The notes below the pieces were generated by a model that saw nothing but the letters and a program-made list of their open reading frames with translations, had not been told where the DNA came from and searched no databases. This document shows, in pieces, positions 1 through 7,959 of a stretch of 46,434 bases of DNA. The translations under genes and the position numbers were made by a program. This DNA is from Eubacteriaceae bacterium (GTDB lineage: Bacteria > Bacillota > Clostridia > Eubacteriales > Anaerofustaceae). The stretch's first letter is position 1. Each line of letters opens with the position of its first letter. The stretch spans positions 1 to 46,434 of the forward strand of contig WRIY01000018.1 in assembly GCA_009782515.1 (NCBI GenBank), read 5' to 3'.

Positions 1-215
1 AGGGCCAGGCTGTCCACTTCCCTTAACCACTCAAATTCGCCTTTGTACGCGGCAGGCGTGATGCGAAGCATTTCCCCGTGCAGCTTATAATAAGCAATCT
101 TGTCTGCAAGCATTTTGTTATAGACAAAGCGCGCGCACCCGAAGGTTTTGGAAATGAGGGCTTGCTGCTCTTTGTTAGGCTGCATTCTGAACTGGAAGGC
201 TTTATGGCATTTCAT
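1..215 (-). CDS. tnpB: TnpB (IS605-type RNA-guided nuclease), N-terminal part
   Basis: The first 71 codons of a TnpB protein, cut by the window edge. The N-terminus reads MKCHKAFQFRMQPNKEQQ, then KTFGCARFVYNKML, then ITPAAYKGEFEWLREVDSLA. These are characteristic N-terminal blocks of IS605 OrfB/TnpB (YK-F-PNKEQ, GC-RFVYN, EF-WL-EVDS). The ATG at 213-215 overlaps the TGA of the upstream tnpA remnant. TnpB proteins are guide-RNA-directed DNA nucleases that help the element persist. The RuvC catalytic residues lie beyond the window, so activity cannot be judged. No frameshift is visible in the part present, unlike the copy at 44542, which is interrupted by another insertion sequence. Confidence 0.88.
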   Translation of the reverse strand, partial: MKCHKAFQFRMQPNKEQQALISKTFGCARFVYNKMLADKIAYYKLHGEMLRITPAAYKGEFEWLREVDSLA

Positions 216-501
216 TGCCGCTCGCCCTGGCTTTCTGTGTGCTGGCGCAGAGCAGCCGGCAGAGCCCCGCCGAGCTTGCTGGTTTCGGTTTTTGGGCGCA
301 CGCCAAATAAAGCGTTGATATGAACGCTTTCGAAGCCCAATTCGAGAAGAGCGTTTGTATAATTTGGGGCAAAGCGCTCGAATATCGATTTCAAGCTTGC
401 AGAAACCTGCTGCCAATAGCTTTTCTCCTATGCTTTGCGGCAGGAACAAGATGGCAGCGCAGCATGAATGCTGAATGGTTGGTGCTCTCTAGTATCGTCA
501 A
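212..501 (-). pseudogene. tnpA: Degenerate, frameshifted IS605-type TnpA (Y1 transposase)
   Basis: From a TTG at 499-501 the frame reads a Y1-transposase-like start (NHSAFMLRCHLVPAAKHRRKAI), then shifts frame near 395-400. It resumes as IFERFAPNYTNALLELGFESVHINALF, ending PALRQHTESQGERQ. Intact IS605 TnpA proteins are about 130-155 aa, begin NHSVF-L-YHLVLVVKYRRKVI, carry an HUH motif (DHVH) and end with a catalytic Tyr helix. Here the HUH region has become SVHINAL with only one His, the C-terminal Tyr segment is missing, and a frameshift separates the halves. The second copy in this window has the same defects without the frameshift, so most of the decay predates the duplication. Confidence 0.8.
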
Positions 502-668
502 TATTTAGCCTTTTATGCTGTTTTATGCTAAATTATACCATGTTTATGCAGAAAAGAAAAGAGAAACAGCGGCGGCGCGCTCCACAGCCACTTTTTCATA
601 CCGCTTTCGATGTGAACTCCGCGCTTGTGGTGTGCGCCAATGTTTCGAAATAACCGCAATTCATCTCG

Positions 669-697
669 CCGCTTAACGACTTTGGCGTTTGAAGCGG
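669..697. repeat. Terminal hairpin of IS605-type copy A
   Basis: Imperfect palindrome with arms CCGCTT...AAGCGG and a smaller inner stem around a TTT loop. It is the last sequence shared with the copy at 44071-44099. IS200/IS605 elements use such subterminal hairpins as single-strand recognition sites for TnpA, so this is the probable left end of the element. Confidence 0.75.
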
Positions 698-1501
698 ATG
701 AACAAAATCATGCCCTTGAGTCAGACCTTGTTGAAGCTGTTATTCAGGTTTTCGAGCAAAAGGGCGCGTATAGAATGAACTATTATAAATATAAAAAGGG
801 CAAAATGCCCTGGCGATGGCAAAATTATTTCTAAGGAAGAAATAGAGTGCTATGCTGCGTGCTCTGGCATAAGCTGAGCGGCGGTAAAGAGCACGCGATG
901 AGGGAATTCAACAGAAAGTTGGCAAACCATAAAATCCTCAAATTTCGAGAGCTGAAACGGCTTTCTTCATTGAAAAGCGCATGTGGGAATCTGGTAGCCA
1001 GGTTCCCATTCGTTGCAGTATTATACACATTTTGTCCGTTTGCCACTACAGAATGTATAACAGGCTTGCTTGTTGTATTATAGTGAGGATCGTTCATCAT
1101 TCCGGCATGCCAAAATAATTAACTCCATTGCCGTCTCTACAATCAGCATAGCCCTGGTTGCCAGTTGCAGCAATCGATACAGTTGGGCATAAGGCTAAAA
1201 TAAGCATATGCATGTTATAGCTAATATTTTCTTGTCACCAATAATACTCGCGAGTTTCAGCGTATAAAGGGCCTATCTATTGAAGATTGGCTAAATTGAT
1301 TTATTACCGTGAAAACAACTCATCATGGCATAGTGCTTTGCATGGTTTCGCTGTTGATAATTTCATATTTACGGCTTAAGCCAAACCAATAACGAGTAGT
1401 AACGAATTCCGCTTCATCAAGTGTGGTTTGAAACGGTCTGCATAATGGCAACGAAAGCAGCTTGTTGCGATTGGCAAATCAGCGCGCAATATATACAGGC
1501 T
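698..1501. other. Gene-poor stretch between the IS605 end and the surface operon
   Basis: Short open frames occur on both strands at 831-1100, but none has a convincing ribosome binding site, conserved motif or family resemblance. A short hairpin (GGGCA-AA-TGCCC) lies near 817-828. The stretch may hold decayed coding DNA, for example the interrupted frame around 820-890, but I cannot assign a function. Its minus-strand end simply abuts the 3' end of the glycosyltransferase-like gene. Confidence 0.4.
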
Positions 1502-2827
1502 TCAATCGATGCTTGGATATTTATAAAGCAAAAGAATCGAGACAAAGCAATTGTAAGCGTATGAGAGCCTATTGCTAAAAGCCAGGCTTGCCGCACAGGC
1601 AGCCAGCTTAATTAAGCTGCCTACAGTATCAGTTGAGCTGAAGCGGCTGCCAAGCAAGCTGGCTGCGCATGCGCCCAGCAATGCCCTGAAAGCAATCCCG
1701 GCAAGCAAGTACAGAACAATGGATGAAAAAAATCCGGAAGGATCAATCAGAAACCTCAGCGGAATGTATACTGCCAAAGCGAGATCAACCAAAGGCGCCC
1801 CCAACTCAGAAAACAGGTAGTATGGCAATGATATAAAGCCTAAGGATTTGTATTCAGCTTTGAAAAAAACTGACCTGTTCGATATAAGGGCAGACATAAC
1901 CTCTTTGTAGCGGGCAATGGCCTCTTTCTTTACAGAGTTTATATCTGTCGGGGCATTAAGCGAACAATAGGGCTCAGCCATCATGAAGCTTTTGCTTCGG
2001 GTTTTGCTTTCAACGATAAGTTTGCTTAAAGCGATATGGTGTGCCAGGCCCGGATAGTCTGAAGTGCGCAAAAAGCCTCCCGCTTGTATCGCCAGCTCCT
2101 TGTCCGCGAGCGCAAAGCCGCAGCTAAAGTAAGAATGTGCGCGATAATTTCCTCCAGGCACAGGCGATATCATGAGTTCATACAGGTGCTCTGCTGCAGC
2201 TTTCATTTCTGTGTGGCTGGCATTGGCCCCCTCCCCAAGAACGATGCCGCAAGGCGAGAAGATCCTGGCGATGCTTAAATCGTATGCCATATAAGATGCT
2301 GCCCTGCGAAGGCATGAGGGGTAAAGCTGGTATTTTTTTTCAGTCTGGGCATACAAAGCATGCTTGCTGATATTAAGGCCGCAATTAAAGCTGTCGCCGA
2401 TTGCGCCCTTTGCTTTGTCCACTACAACCAGATCAGGAAAGTCAGCGCTTATATAAACTGCATTTATTTTTTTGCACTTGAGGCGCATTCTTACCGGAAA
2501 GCCAACGCTAACCAGATTGAAGGCGCCGCACAGCTCATTAATTGCTGCTTCGCTTAAAGCGCTGCAAACTGCAATAACCTCATATGATGGATAGTCAAGG
2601 TTTAGCAGCGATCGCACATATTCAACTAAGCCTTCTTCATCGCCAATAGCGCTGACAAGCGAAATAGGCATAAGCAGGCTGCCTTCTGCCGGGCTGTGCA
2701 CCGCCGGGTTTTTGTTAAGGCATCGGGCCTGGGAAACTAAAAAGCAAATAGCCTGAACAGTGTAAACAAGCGCTAAGATGCTAAGCACAGATATTAAAAA
2801 AAAGTCTATTGCCTTAAAGAAAGCCAC
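1502..2827 (-). CDS. Membrane GT2-like protein with degenerate catalytic motifs
   Basis: A 441-aa protein with one N-terminal membrane helix (about residues 9-32), a cytoplasmic GT2-like fold and several C-terminal helices. This is the layout of processive synthases such as PgaC or hyaluronan synthase. Family landmarks are recognisable: the LLNLDYPSYEVIAV strand and a GGF loop near residue 245. The usual acidic motifs are not: the DDGS position reads CSALS, no DxD-type motif is evident, and the Q(R/Q)xRW acceptor-site motif is absent near its expected place. It starts at GTG 2827 behind an AGGCGA-like site, 11 bp after the HEAT gene, as the last gene of the operon. Membrane glycosyltransferase descent is clear, but catalysis is doubtful; it may be a scaffold or have altered chemistry. 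Confidence 0.65.
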   Translation of the reverse strand: MAFFKAIDFFLISVLSILALVYTVQAICFLVSQARCLNKNPAVHSPAEGSLLMPISLVSAIGDEEGLVEYVRSLLNLDYPSYEVIAVCSALSEAAINELCGAFNLVSVGFPVRMRLKCKKINAVYISADFPDLVVVDKAKGAIGDSFNCGLNISKHALYAQTEKKYQLYPSCLRRAASYMAYDLSIARIFSPCGIVLGEGANASHTEMKAAAEHLYELMISPVPGGNYRAHSYFSCGFALADKELAIQAGGFLRTSDYPGLAHHIALSKLIVESKTRSKSFMMAEPYCSLNAPTDINSVKKEAIARYKEVMSALISNRSVFFKAEYKSLGFISLPYYLFSELGAPLVDLALAVYIPLRFLIDPSGFFSSIVLYLLAGIAFRALLGACAASLLGSRFSSTDTVGSLIKLAACAASLAFSNRLSYAYNCFVSILLLYKYPSID

Positions 2828-2838
2828 AATATATTCGC

Positions 2839-4002
2839 CTAGACATCGATAACTGGCGCCTCAATCGATGTATTCCTGTCTGTTTGGTAAGTTATATAGT
2901 AAATGTTATTAACTTTAGCCTTAGCTGTTTCGCCGGCTTTTTGCATGATTTTGTCAAGCAGCTCGGCTTTGCCGGCTTTTTCAAGCGCATAGCAAAGAGA
3001 GTCATAGGCATAAGGATCGCGAAAGTTAAATTGGTTGAGCAAATGCTCATTAAATTCAATATATGCGATTGCTGACTGCGCAGCTTCCTGCCTTACAGGC
3101 CAGCTTAAATCAGATGCCGCATGAAGCAGAAATACCCCCGCCGGAAGGTAGATATGCCTGCCAAGCAAGTTGGCAGCAGTTGCCCTTACTTGCCATGCCG
3201 AATCATCCAATGCATTTTTAAAGTACTCATACGGATTGCCGCGCTTGCTGTTGGAGAGCGCTATAAGGGCAGCATTTCTCTCTTCATAGCTTTTCGAAAA
3301 TACAAACGGCGTTATATACTCCCTTAGCGCATAAGCGTTTTCTTCTGTAACTGCGCTTAGGGCTGCAGCGCATATTGGGGATCCTGCCCACAGCAGCGCA
3401 TCATGTATTGCCTCTTCAAGATCGCCCTCGTATTCTGTGAATGCCTCCAGATAGCAGCAGTAGGCAAAAGCTTGGCGGCCGGCCAGAATTTTCAGGGCAT
3501 TCAGAAAGCTTTCCTTCTCCCCTATCCTTGCTATGGCAATCAGTCCAGCAAGCTGCACTTGCCCGTCAGCCTTGTACAAAAGCTTTTGCAGCGCGCTTTG
3601 GGCAGGGGCATAGCCGTAAATGCCTGCCTTGCGGGCGCCAAGAAGGTTTTTCTCCTTTGACGAAGATGACAGCAGCGCAACAGTGTTTGAGCTCATGCCC
3701 AGGCGCTGCGCGAGCTGAAGCTGCCAGCGCTTTTTTGCAGGCTTTGGCTTTCGCTCAAGCATGGACAGGAGCAGTGGCTCTAGCGCCTTGGATTCTGCCG
3801 CCTTCTTCTTCGAAAAATGGATGGCCATCTCGTTCAAGTTGGATTTTTTGGTGAGCTCATATAGCTCCGAACTCATTTTTTCTTCTTCAAGGTAGCATTT
3901 GTCGCGCCATTTGAGAACGAAAAACTGGTATATGCCAAATACAGCGCTTGATGTAATAACGGCAGCAAGCGCTATAATATTTGCCTTGTATAGCAAGAGC
4001 AC
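2839..4002 (-). CDS. Membrane-anchored HEAT-repeat protein
   Basis: I choose the GTG at 4000-4002 because AGGAGG lies 6 nt upstream and the previous gene stops just before (TAA at 4004-4006). A longer in-frame start would overlap that gene by about 80 bp with no clear site. The 387-aa product has one N-terminal membrane helix (about residues 7-27, KANIIALAAVITSSAVFGIY), a charged coiled-coil-like linker, and helical HEAT-type repeats over roughly residues 115-345. One repeat is DDSAWQVRATAANLLG and another DLSWPVRQEAAQSAI. HEAT repeats are protein-binding solenoids, probably cytoplasmic here. Position between the repeat-rich surface genes and the GT2-like gene suggests it assembles or regulates a membrane complex. 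No enzymatic motif was seen. Confidence 0.75.
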   Translation of the reverse strand: MLLLYKANIIALAAVITSSAVFGIYQFFVLKWRDKCYLEEEKMSSELYELTKKSNLNEMAIHFSKKKAAESKALEPLLLSMLERKPKPAKKRWQLQLAQRLGMSSNTVALLSSSSKEKNLLGARKAGIYGYAPAQSALQKLLYKADGQVQLAGLIAIARIGEKESFLNALKILAGRQAFAYCCYLEAFTEYEGDLEEAIHDALLWAGSPICAAALSAVTEENAYALREYITPFVFSKSYEERNAALIALSNSKRGNPYEYFKNALDDSAWQVRATAANLLGRHIYLPAGVFLLHAASDLSWPVRQEAAQSAIAYIEFNEHLLNQFNFRDPYAYDSLCYALEKAGKAELLDKIMQKAGETAKAKVNNIYYITYQTDRNTSIEAPVIDV

Positions 4003-4003
4003 T

Positions 4004-5563
4004 TTAGCCCTCCTGATGAACAGAATTGTGTTTGGGCGAAATAATCTCGTACTCCCCTGTTGACAGGCTGCGAGCTTCGTCATCGCTGTCAGGCTGATTT
4101 TTGCTGTTTGCCAAAATCAGGCTCGCAAAAGCAGCAGCTTCAAACGCAGCGCATAAGGCCGCAATGCCCTTAGCGCGCATGGCGCTGAGCAAGCCGGCAT
4201 ATGTAAGCGCAAGCGCTGCCAGCGCTGCCAGCGATATCGATGCAGAGAGCCCGAACGTTTTCCTTCTGTTAAGCTTTGAGGCATACGCAGCGCTCAGAAT
4301 GCAAAATGACAGGGACAAGACGCTAAACAGCACCAGCGACATTGTATCGGAATCATATGCCCGCCTCTCATACATAGAGCTTTCCTGCTGTTCAAGCACA
4401 GCAAATATGGCTATGTCTTCGTCCGGCATCTCATCAGGCATATTGCTCCAGCCAATAAAGCCCTTGATATTGGATGCTTCCGGAGGCAATATTGACTGGC
4501 CTTCATGCAGCGTTTGTGTCTTGTATACAGCATTGCCCAAATAGAAGAGCGCATTGTGGCACTTTGCATAGTGGCCATGCGCCTCAATGTCTTCATTTGG
4601 CATAGTTTCAGGCACGCTGTCCCAGCCAACCAAAATGCAGCCTTGCTTGCTTGGGCCCTCAAGATGCTCTATTTCCTGGCCGGGGGCGTACTCGCAAGCT
4701 TCATAAAGCTCACCGTCTATGTAGTAGCTTATGCAGTAGCTGACAGTTTCAAAGCTGCCGGAGAGCTTTGCGTGATTAACGCCGGCAGGCACAGTTAAAT
4801 AGCCGTCTTGCATATAGCCGTCTTCAGAACGCCAGCCGGAAAATTCATAGCCGCTGACGCTGGCAGGCTGTGGCAGGCTGTGCTGCCTATTCGGCTCGAG
4901 CGCATGCGTTTGGGGTGGGCTTTCGGCCTGATCAGGGACAAAGCCTGTGTATGAATATGATACAGTTGGCAGTATCATCAGCCCTCCGCCGCCCAGCTCT
5001 ATCTGGTAATTTCTAGTTACATCCTTGCGTTTATCAGTTGAGTAAACGGAAAGCCCGTTTACTGATGGCAGGTACAAGTTTGCATTCGTGCCTGAGGCCT
5101 CCAGCGTCCCGCGCAGCTCATCGCCCGGGGCTAGCCCCGATGGCTGCATGTATCCCAAGGCTACTTGATAGCCTTCGCTTGAGTATGGCTTTTGAATGCT
5201 TTCAGCCACTACTCCAAGCTTTGCAGGCAGTATCAAAAGAGACCCGTGGCTGACAGTGACATTTGTGCTGGATGTTATGTCATTGCCGTTTCTGAACACC
5301 CTGATGCTTCTTGCCATTCTGGAGGTTGTGTCGTAGACGCCAGCCTCAGTTTCCTTCAGGCTAAAATTCCATTCGACGCGGATGCCGCTGGCTGGCGATC
5401 CGCTAATGTTATATGTAAACGAGTTCACCTCGTGCTGCGCGCCGTCATAAACATAGGTTTTGCTTTGAACATAAACTGCCACATTCAGCTGCTGCTGCTG
5501 TGGCGCTCCCGTTGAAAATAGAAAGCTCAGAAGCGCTAAAGTTAGAGCTATTCTGTTTGCCAT
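4004..5563 (-). CDS. Secreted, membrane-anchored repeat protein (second of the operon)
   Basis: A 519-aa protein with an N-terminal signal peptide (about residues 1-21). An extracellular region resembles the domains of its neighbour (YVYDGAQHEVNSFT; NYQIELGG). Then come about three Listeria-Bacteroides (Flg_new/InlB B-like) repeats, marked by GYEFSGWRSEDG, YCISYYIDGELYEACEY, GCILVGWDSVPETMP and GFIGWSNMPDEMP. Two or three membrane helices follow (about residues 400-490), then a short polar tail with EYEIISPKH. It is a diverged paralogue of the upstream gene and shares its tail motif. The ATG at 5561-5563 has no adjacent Shine-Dalgarno; the nearest strong one overlaps the previous stop, with a GC-rich hairpin between. 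Probable adhesin or surface structural protein; its ligand is unknown. Confidence 0.75.
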   Translation of the reverse strand: MANRIALTLALLSFLFSTGAPQQQQLNVAVYVQSKTYVYDGAQHEVNSFTYNISGSPASGIRVEWNFSLKETEAGVYDTTSRMARSIRVFRNGNDITSSTNVTVSHGSLLILPAKLGVVAESIQKPYSSEGYQVALGYMQPSGLAPGDELRGTLEASGTNANLYLPSVNGLSVYSTDKRKDVTRNYQIELGGGGLMILPTVSYSYTGFVPDQAESPPQTHALEPNRQHSLPQPASVSGYEFSGWRSEDGYMQDGYLTVPAGVNHAKLSGSFETVSYCISYYIDGELYEACEYAPGQEIEHLEGPSKQGCILVGWDSVPETMPNEDIEAHGHYAKCHNALFYLGNAVYKTQTLHEGQSILPPEASNIKGFIGWSNMPDEMPDEDIAIFAVLEQQESSMYERRAYDSDTMSLVLFSVLSLSFCILSAAYASKLNRRKTFGLSASISLAALAALALTYAGLLSAMRAKGIAALCAAFEAAAFASLILANSKNQPDSDDEARSLSTGEYEIISPKHNSVHQEG

Positions 5564-5580
5564 ATCGACTGTTGTGTGCC

Positions 5581-5614
5581 GGGCGCCTTATTGCATGCGG
5601 CGCCCCTCCCTCCT
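5581..5614 (-). promoter_or_regulatory. Shine-Dalgarno separated from its start by a GC hairpin
   Basis: On the minus strand, AGGAGGGAGG (5606-5614 region) directly follows the TAG of the first operon gene. It is followed by a perfect 7-bp stem (GGGCGCC/GGCGCCC, plus-strand arms 5581-5587 and 5599-5605). The next ATG is only at 5563. Folding the stem would bring the ribosome site nearer the start. Seen: the elements. Inferred: that the hairpin tunes translation of the second gene. Confidence 0.45.
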
Positions 5615-7448
5615 AACCTTGTTTTGGCTTAAGCGAAATAATATCTGCTTCCGGGATCATTTCGCCGCTGTCTGCATCTATAAAAACGTCAACAAAAACT
5701 TTCTTGCCAAGCCTTAGCGGTATAAACGCCTGTATTGCAACAGCCAGGGCGCAGACCGGGCTCCATTGGTCTACAAAAGACAGCCGGCTTGCCCCTATGC
5801 CGCTAAGCACCGTGATAACTGCTGTTGAGAGGCACGAGAGAATGCCAAGCGACCTTAGCAGCACAGTCCTCGGGTACTCCTTGCCGATAAAGCCGAAGTT
5901 ATAGGCAGCGCATAGGGCTATTGCGGCCAGTGCCAGCACGGCATTTATTGGAGACCAGGCAGTTGTTCGCACGGGCGTGCTGCTTGAGCTGCTTTCAGCA
6001 TACAGGGCATATAGCGAGAGGTTCTCAGGCGGCATAACATCCGGTATGCCAGTCCAGCCTTGGAAGCCGTCCAGCAGCGATATATCAGGCGCTGTTACCA
6101 AATCGCCGGCACAGTAGCTTTGGATCTCATACACAACAGCATTGATGTAGTATCCAATCGTGTATTTTATCTTGGTAAAAGTGCCGCGCACTTCAATGTC
6201 TTCGCCCGGCATTTTTACCGGCACCGAGTCCCAGCCTGAGAATGTTGCGCCTTCCCTGCTTGGCTCCTGCAAAATTGCAACCTCGCTGTCTTGCTCATAG
6301 TGCTCCTGCTTATACAGCTCCCCATCCACAAAATAGCTTATCGTGTACGTTCTGCTTGAAAAGCGGCCTTCAAAAACAATCTCATTGATGCCCTTTGGCA
6401 CTGTAAAGCGCGAGCCGGAAACGCTGACGCTCGGCGATGACCAGCCCGAAAACGTATAGCCGCTAAGGGACAAAGAGGGCTTGACGCTTACGCTCTGGCC
6501 GGCGCTTGCCCCTGTTTTCGCGGGCAGCGAAGGCGCGCCCGAAGGCTGGCTGCCTTTGTAGCGGTAGGATATTGCTGTTTGGATGGTGTATTCAGCTTTT
6601 CGTGTCTCAATATTCTTATAGTTTTTGAGCGGCAAAGACTGTGCATCAATTCTCGAAACCCTTATTTCGTATGTCCCGGCATTGCTGCCCGGGCTTCTTT
6701 CGAGCGTGTAGCCTGCCGAGGAGGCGTCATTGCCTAATGCCCCCAGGACTTTTGCTGTCAGGGCCGCATCGCGATCTCCGTAGATTGAGCTTTTCGCTTC
6801 AGGCTCAATGAGGATCACAGTGCTCGTTGGCTCAATTGAAAAAGAGCCGTTTACTGAAATGTCGTAGTTGTGCGTGACATCAGCTTTGCGGCTTGCCGAG
6901 TAAATCCATAAAGAGTTTGCATCCGGAGTGTATGAGCCTGCATTCTTGCCTGAGGCTATCAGCTTGCCTTGCACCTGATCGCCTCTGATCATTGCATCCG
7001 GCTGGCGGTACTGCATTTCAGCTGACTGCTGGCTGCCGCTGTATTCTGAAGGGGCAGCCGAGCATGAAATTGAAATAGGCAGCTTTTTTATCGTCAGGGT
7101 TCCATGCGAAATATATATTCTGAAGAATTCTGTTATGTCTTCCCCATTTTGGTAAACACGAAGCAACGGGGCAAGGCTGTCAGTTGAAACGCTGCCAGCG
7201 TCAACACGGGAAATGCTTATGTCCCATTCAACGGTAGTATTGCTATAGTCGGAAGCATTTGATGTAAACGATGAAATGGAGTGCTCCTGGCCGTCATAAA
7301 CAAAAACAGCGCTTTCAACATCAACATTCAGCACAAGCTTTGATCCACTGCTTGCTTGCGCTGCTTTCAGGGGCCACATGAGTGCCAAAACACAGGCAGC
7401 TGCTATAGCTGCGTATACAGCTCGTCTCAAATTGGGTTCCAATCGCAC
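5613..7448 (-). CDS. Secreted, membrane-anchored Listeria-Bacteroides repeat protein (first of the operon)
   Basis: A 611-aa protein with a signal peptide (about residues 1-32, ending AAQASS). A first beta domain (FVYDGQEHSISSF) is followed by a second MBG-like domain around residues 215-290 (SSIYGDRDAALTAKVLGAL). Three Flg_new/InlB-B-type repeats follow, marked by GYTFSGWSS, YTISYFVDGELYKQEHY with GATFSGWDSVP, and GFQGWTGIPDVMP. Three membrane helices (about residues 495-580) and a cytoplasmic tail with the motif ADIISLKPK come last. It starts at GTG 7446-7448, with AGAGGG about 11 nt upstream. It lacks an LPXTG signal and is instead held by several membrane helices, which is unusual for this repeat type. 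It heads a four-gene run with very short gaps, so the encoded proteins probably act together at the envelope. Confidence 0.78.
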   Translation of the reverse strand: MRLEPNLRRAVYAAIAAACVLALMWPLKAAQASSGSKLVLNVDVESAVFVYDGQEHSISSFTSNASDYSNTTVEWDISISRVDAGSVSTDSLAPLLRVYQNGEDITEFFRIYISHGTLTIKKLPISISCSAAPSEYSGSQQSAEMQYRQPDAMIRGDQVQGKLIASGKNAGSYTPDANSLWIYSASRKADVTHNYDISVNGSFSIEPTSTVILIEPEAKSSIYGDRDAALTAKVLGALGNDASSAGYTLERSPGSNAGTYEIRVSRIDAQSLPLKNYKNIETRKAEYTIQTAISYRYKGSQPSGAPSLPAKTGASAGQSVSVKPSLSLSGYTFSGWSSPSVSVSGSRFTVPKGINEIVFEGRFSSRTYTISYFVDGELYKQEHYEQDSEVAILQEPSREGATFSGWDSVPVKMPGEDIEVRGTFTKIKYTIGYYINAVVYEIQSYCAGDLVTAPDISLLDGFQGWTGIPDVMPPENLSLYALYAESSSSSTPVRTTAWSPINAVLALAAIALCAAYNFGFIGKEYPRTVLLRSLGILSCLSTAVITVLSGIGASRLSFVDQWSPVCALAVAIQAFIPLRLGKKVFVDVFIDADSGEMIPEADIISLKPKQG

Positions 7449-7959
7449 AGCGTTATGCGCCCTCTCATAATTACTAGTGTTTAAAAACAGCGCTGGCGGG
7501 CTGCCGCTTTTAATTCAGGTGTTTTAATGATTCTCGATATAATATAATAAAAGAATCGAAATTTGCCAAATCGCCCATTTAATTACATACACTTATCATT
7601 TAGCAATTTCGCTAAAAAAGTGCATATTTACAGGTTAGATTATATGATAAGTATAAATCAGCCAAGGCATTGTTTCAAGAGAGCTTTTCATGATATTTTC
7701 ATTTTATGCTAATATTATAAGCCGGCATGGGGTTCGCGCCATAATCGTCCGTTTGATAGGCAAGCGCTTGAAGAAGAAAGCAACAGGCAATTTGTGATTG
7801 CTGAGAGCCATGAGAGCTTTGAGCCTGCACAAAGCAGCGCCATCGCTCAATCTCTAATATAACGAAGCGAATCCATGCCAAAAAGTGCCCGGCATCCCCT
7901 ATTCTGTAAGTGTGGCAAGTACGGGTTGGTTCTGCTATATTAATATCTGGAGGCGCTGC
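7449..7959. other. Divergent intergenic region, AT-rich
   Basis: This lies between the start of the surface operon (minus) and the first AAA paralogue (plus), so it must hold both promoters. An AT-rich block at about 7525-7560 contains TATAAT-like runs and a GATTCT/AGAATC inverted repeat. No pair of good -35/-10 boxes could be fixed with confidence. No supported gene was found; the short open frames here lack ribosome sites. Confidence 0.4.

Larger units (their letters stand above)
1..697 (-). mobile_element. IS200/IS605-family element, copy A (left part; runs off the window)
   Basis: This stretch is repeated in inverted orientation at 44071-46410. The shared part ends abruptly at 697 with a hairpin, and the flanks beyond it differ, which marks the element end. 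Reading on the minus strand the order is terminal hairpin, long AT-rich leader, degenerate tnpA and tnpB, with an ATGA overlap between the two genes. That is the usual IS605 layout. Only the left end and the 5' part of tnpB are present; the right end and any guide-RNA region lie outside the window. Seen: the repeat, hairpin and gene order. Inferred: the family assignment. Confidence 0.85.

Noticed and set aside
468..653. 61-codon open frame nearly identical to one at 44115-44300, suggesting a conserved small gene
   Set aside because: Both lie antisense to the leader of the two copies of the same IS element. Similarity is explained by the recent duplication of the element, and no ribosome site is present.
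831..1100. Opposed open frames of 78-89 codons
   Set aside because: Neither has a start with a ribosome site or a known domain; at most decayed coding DNA.
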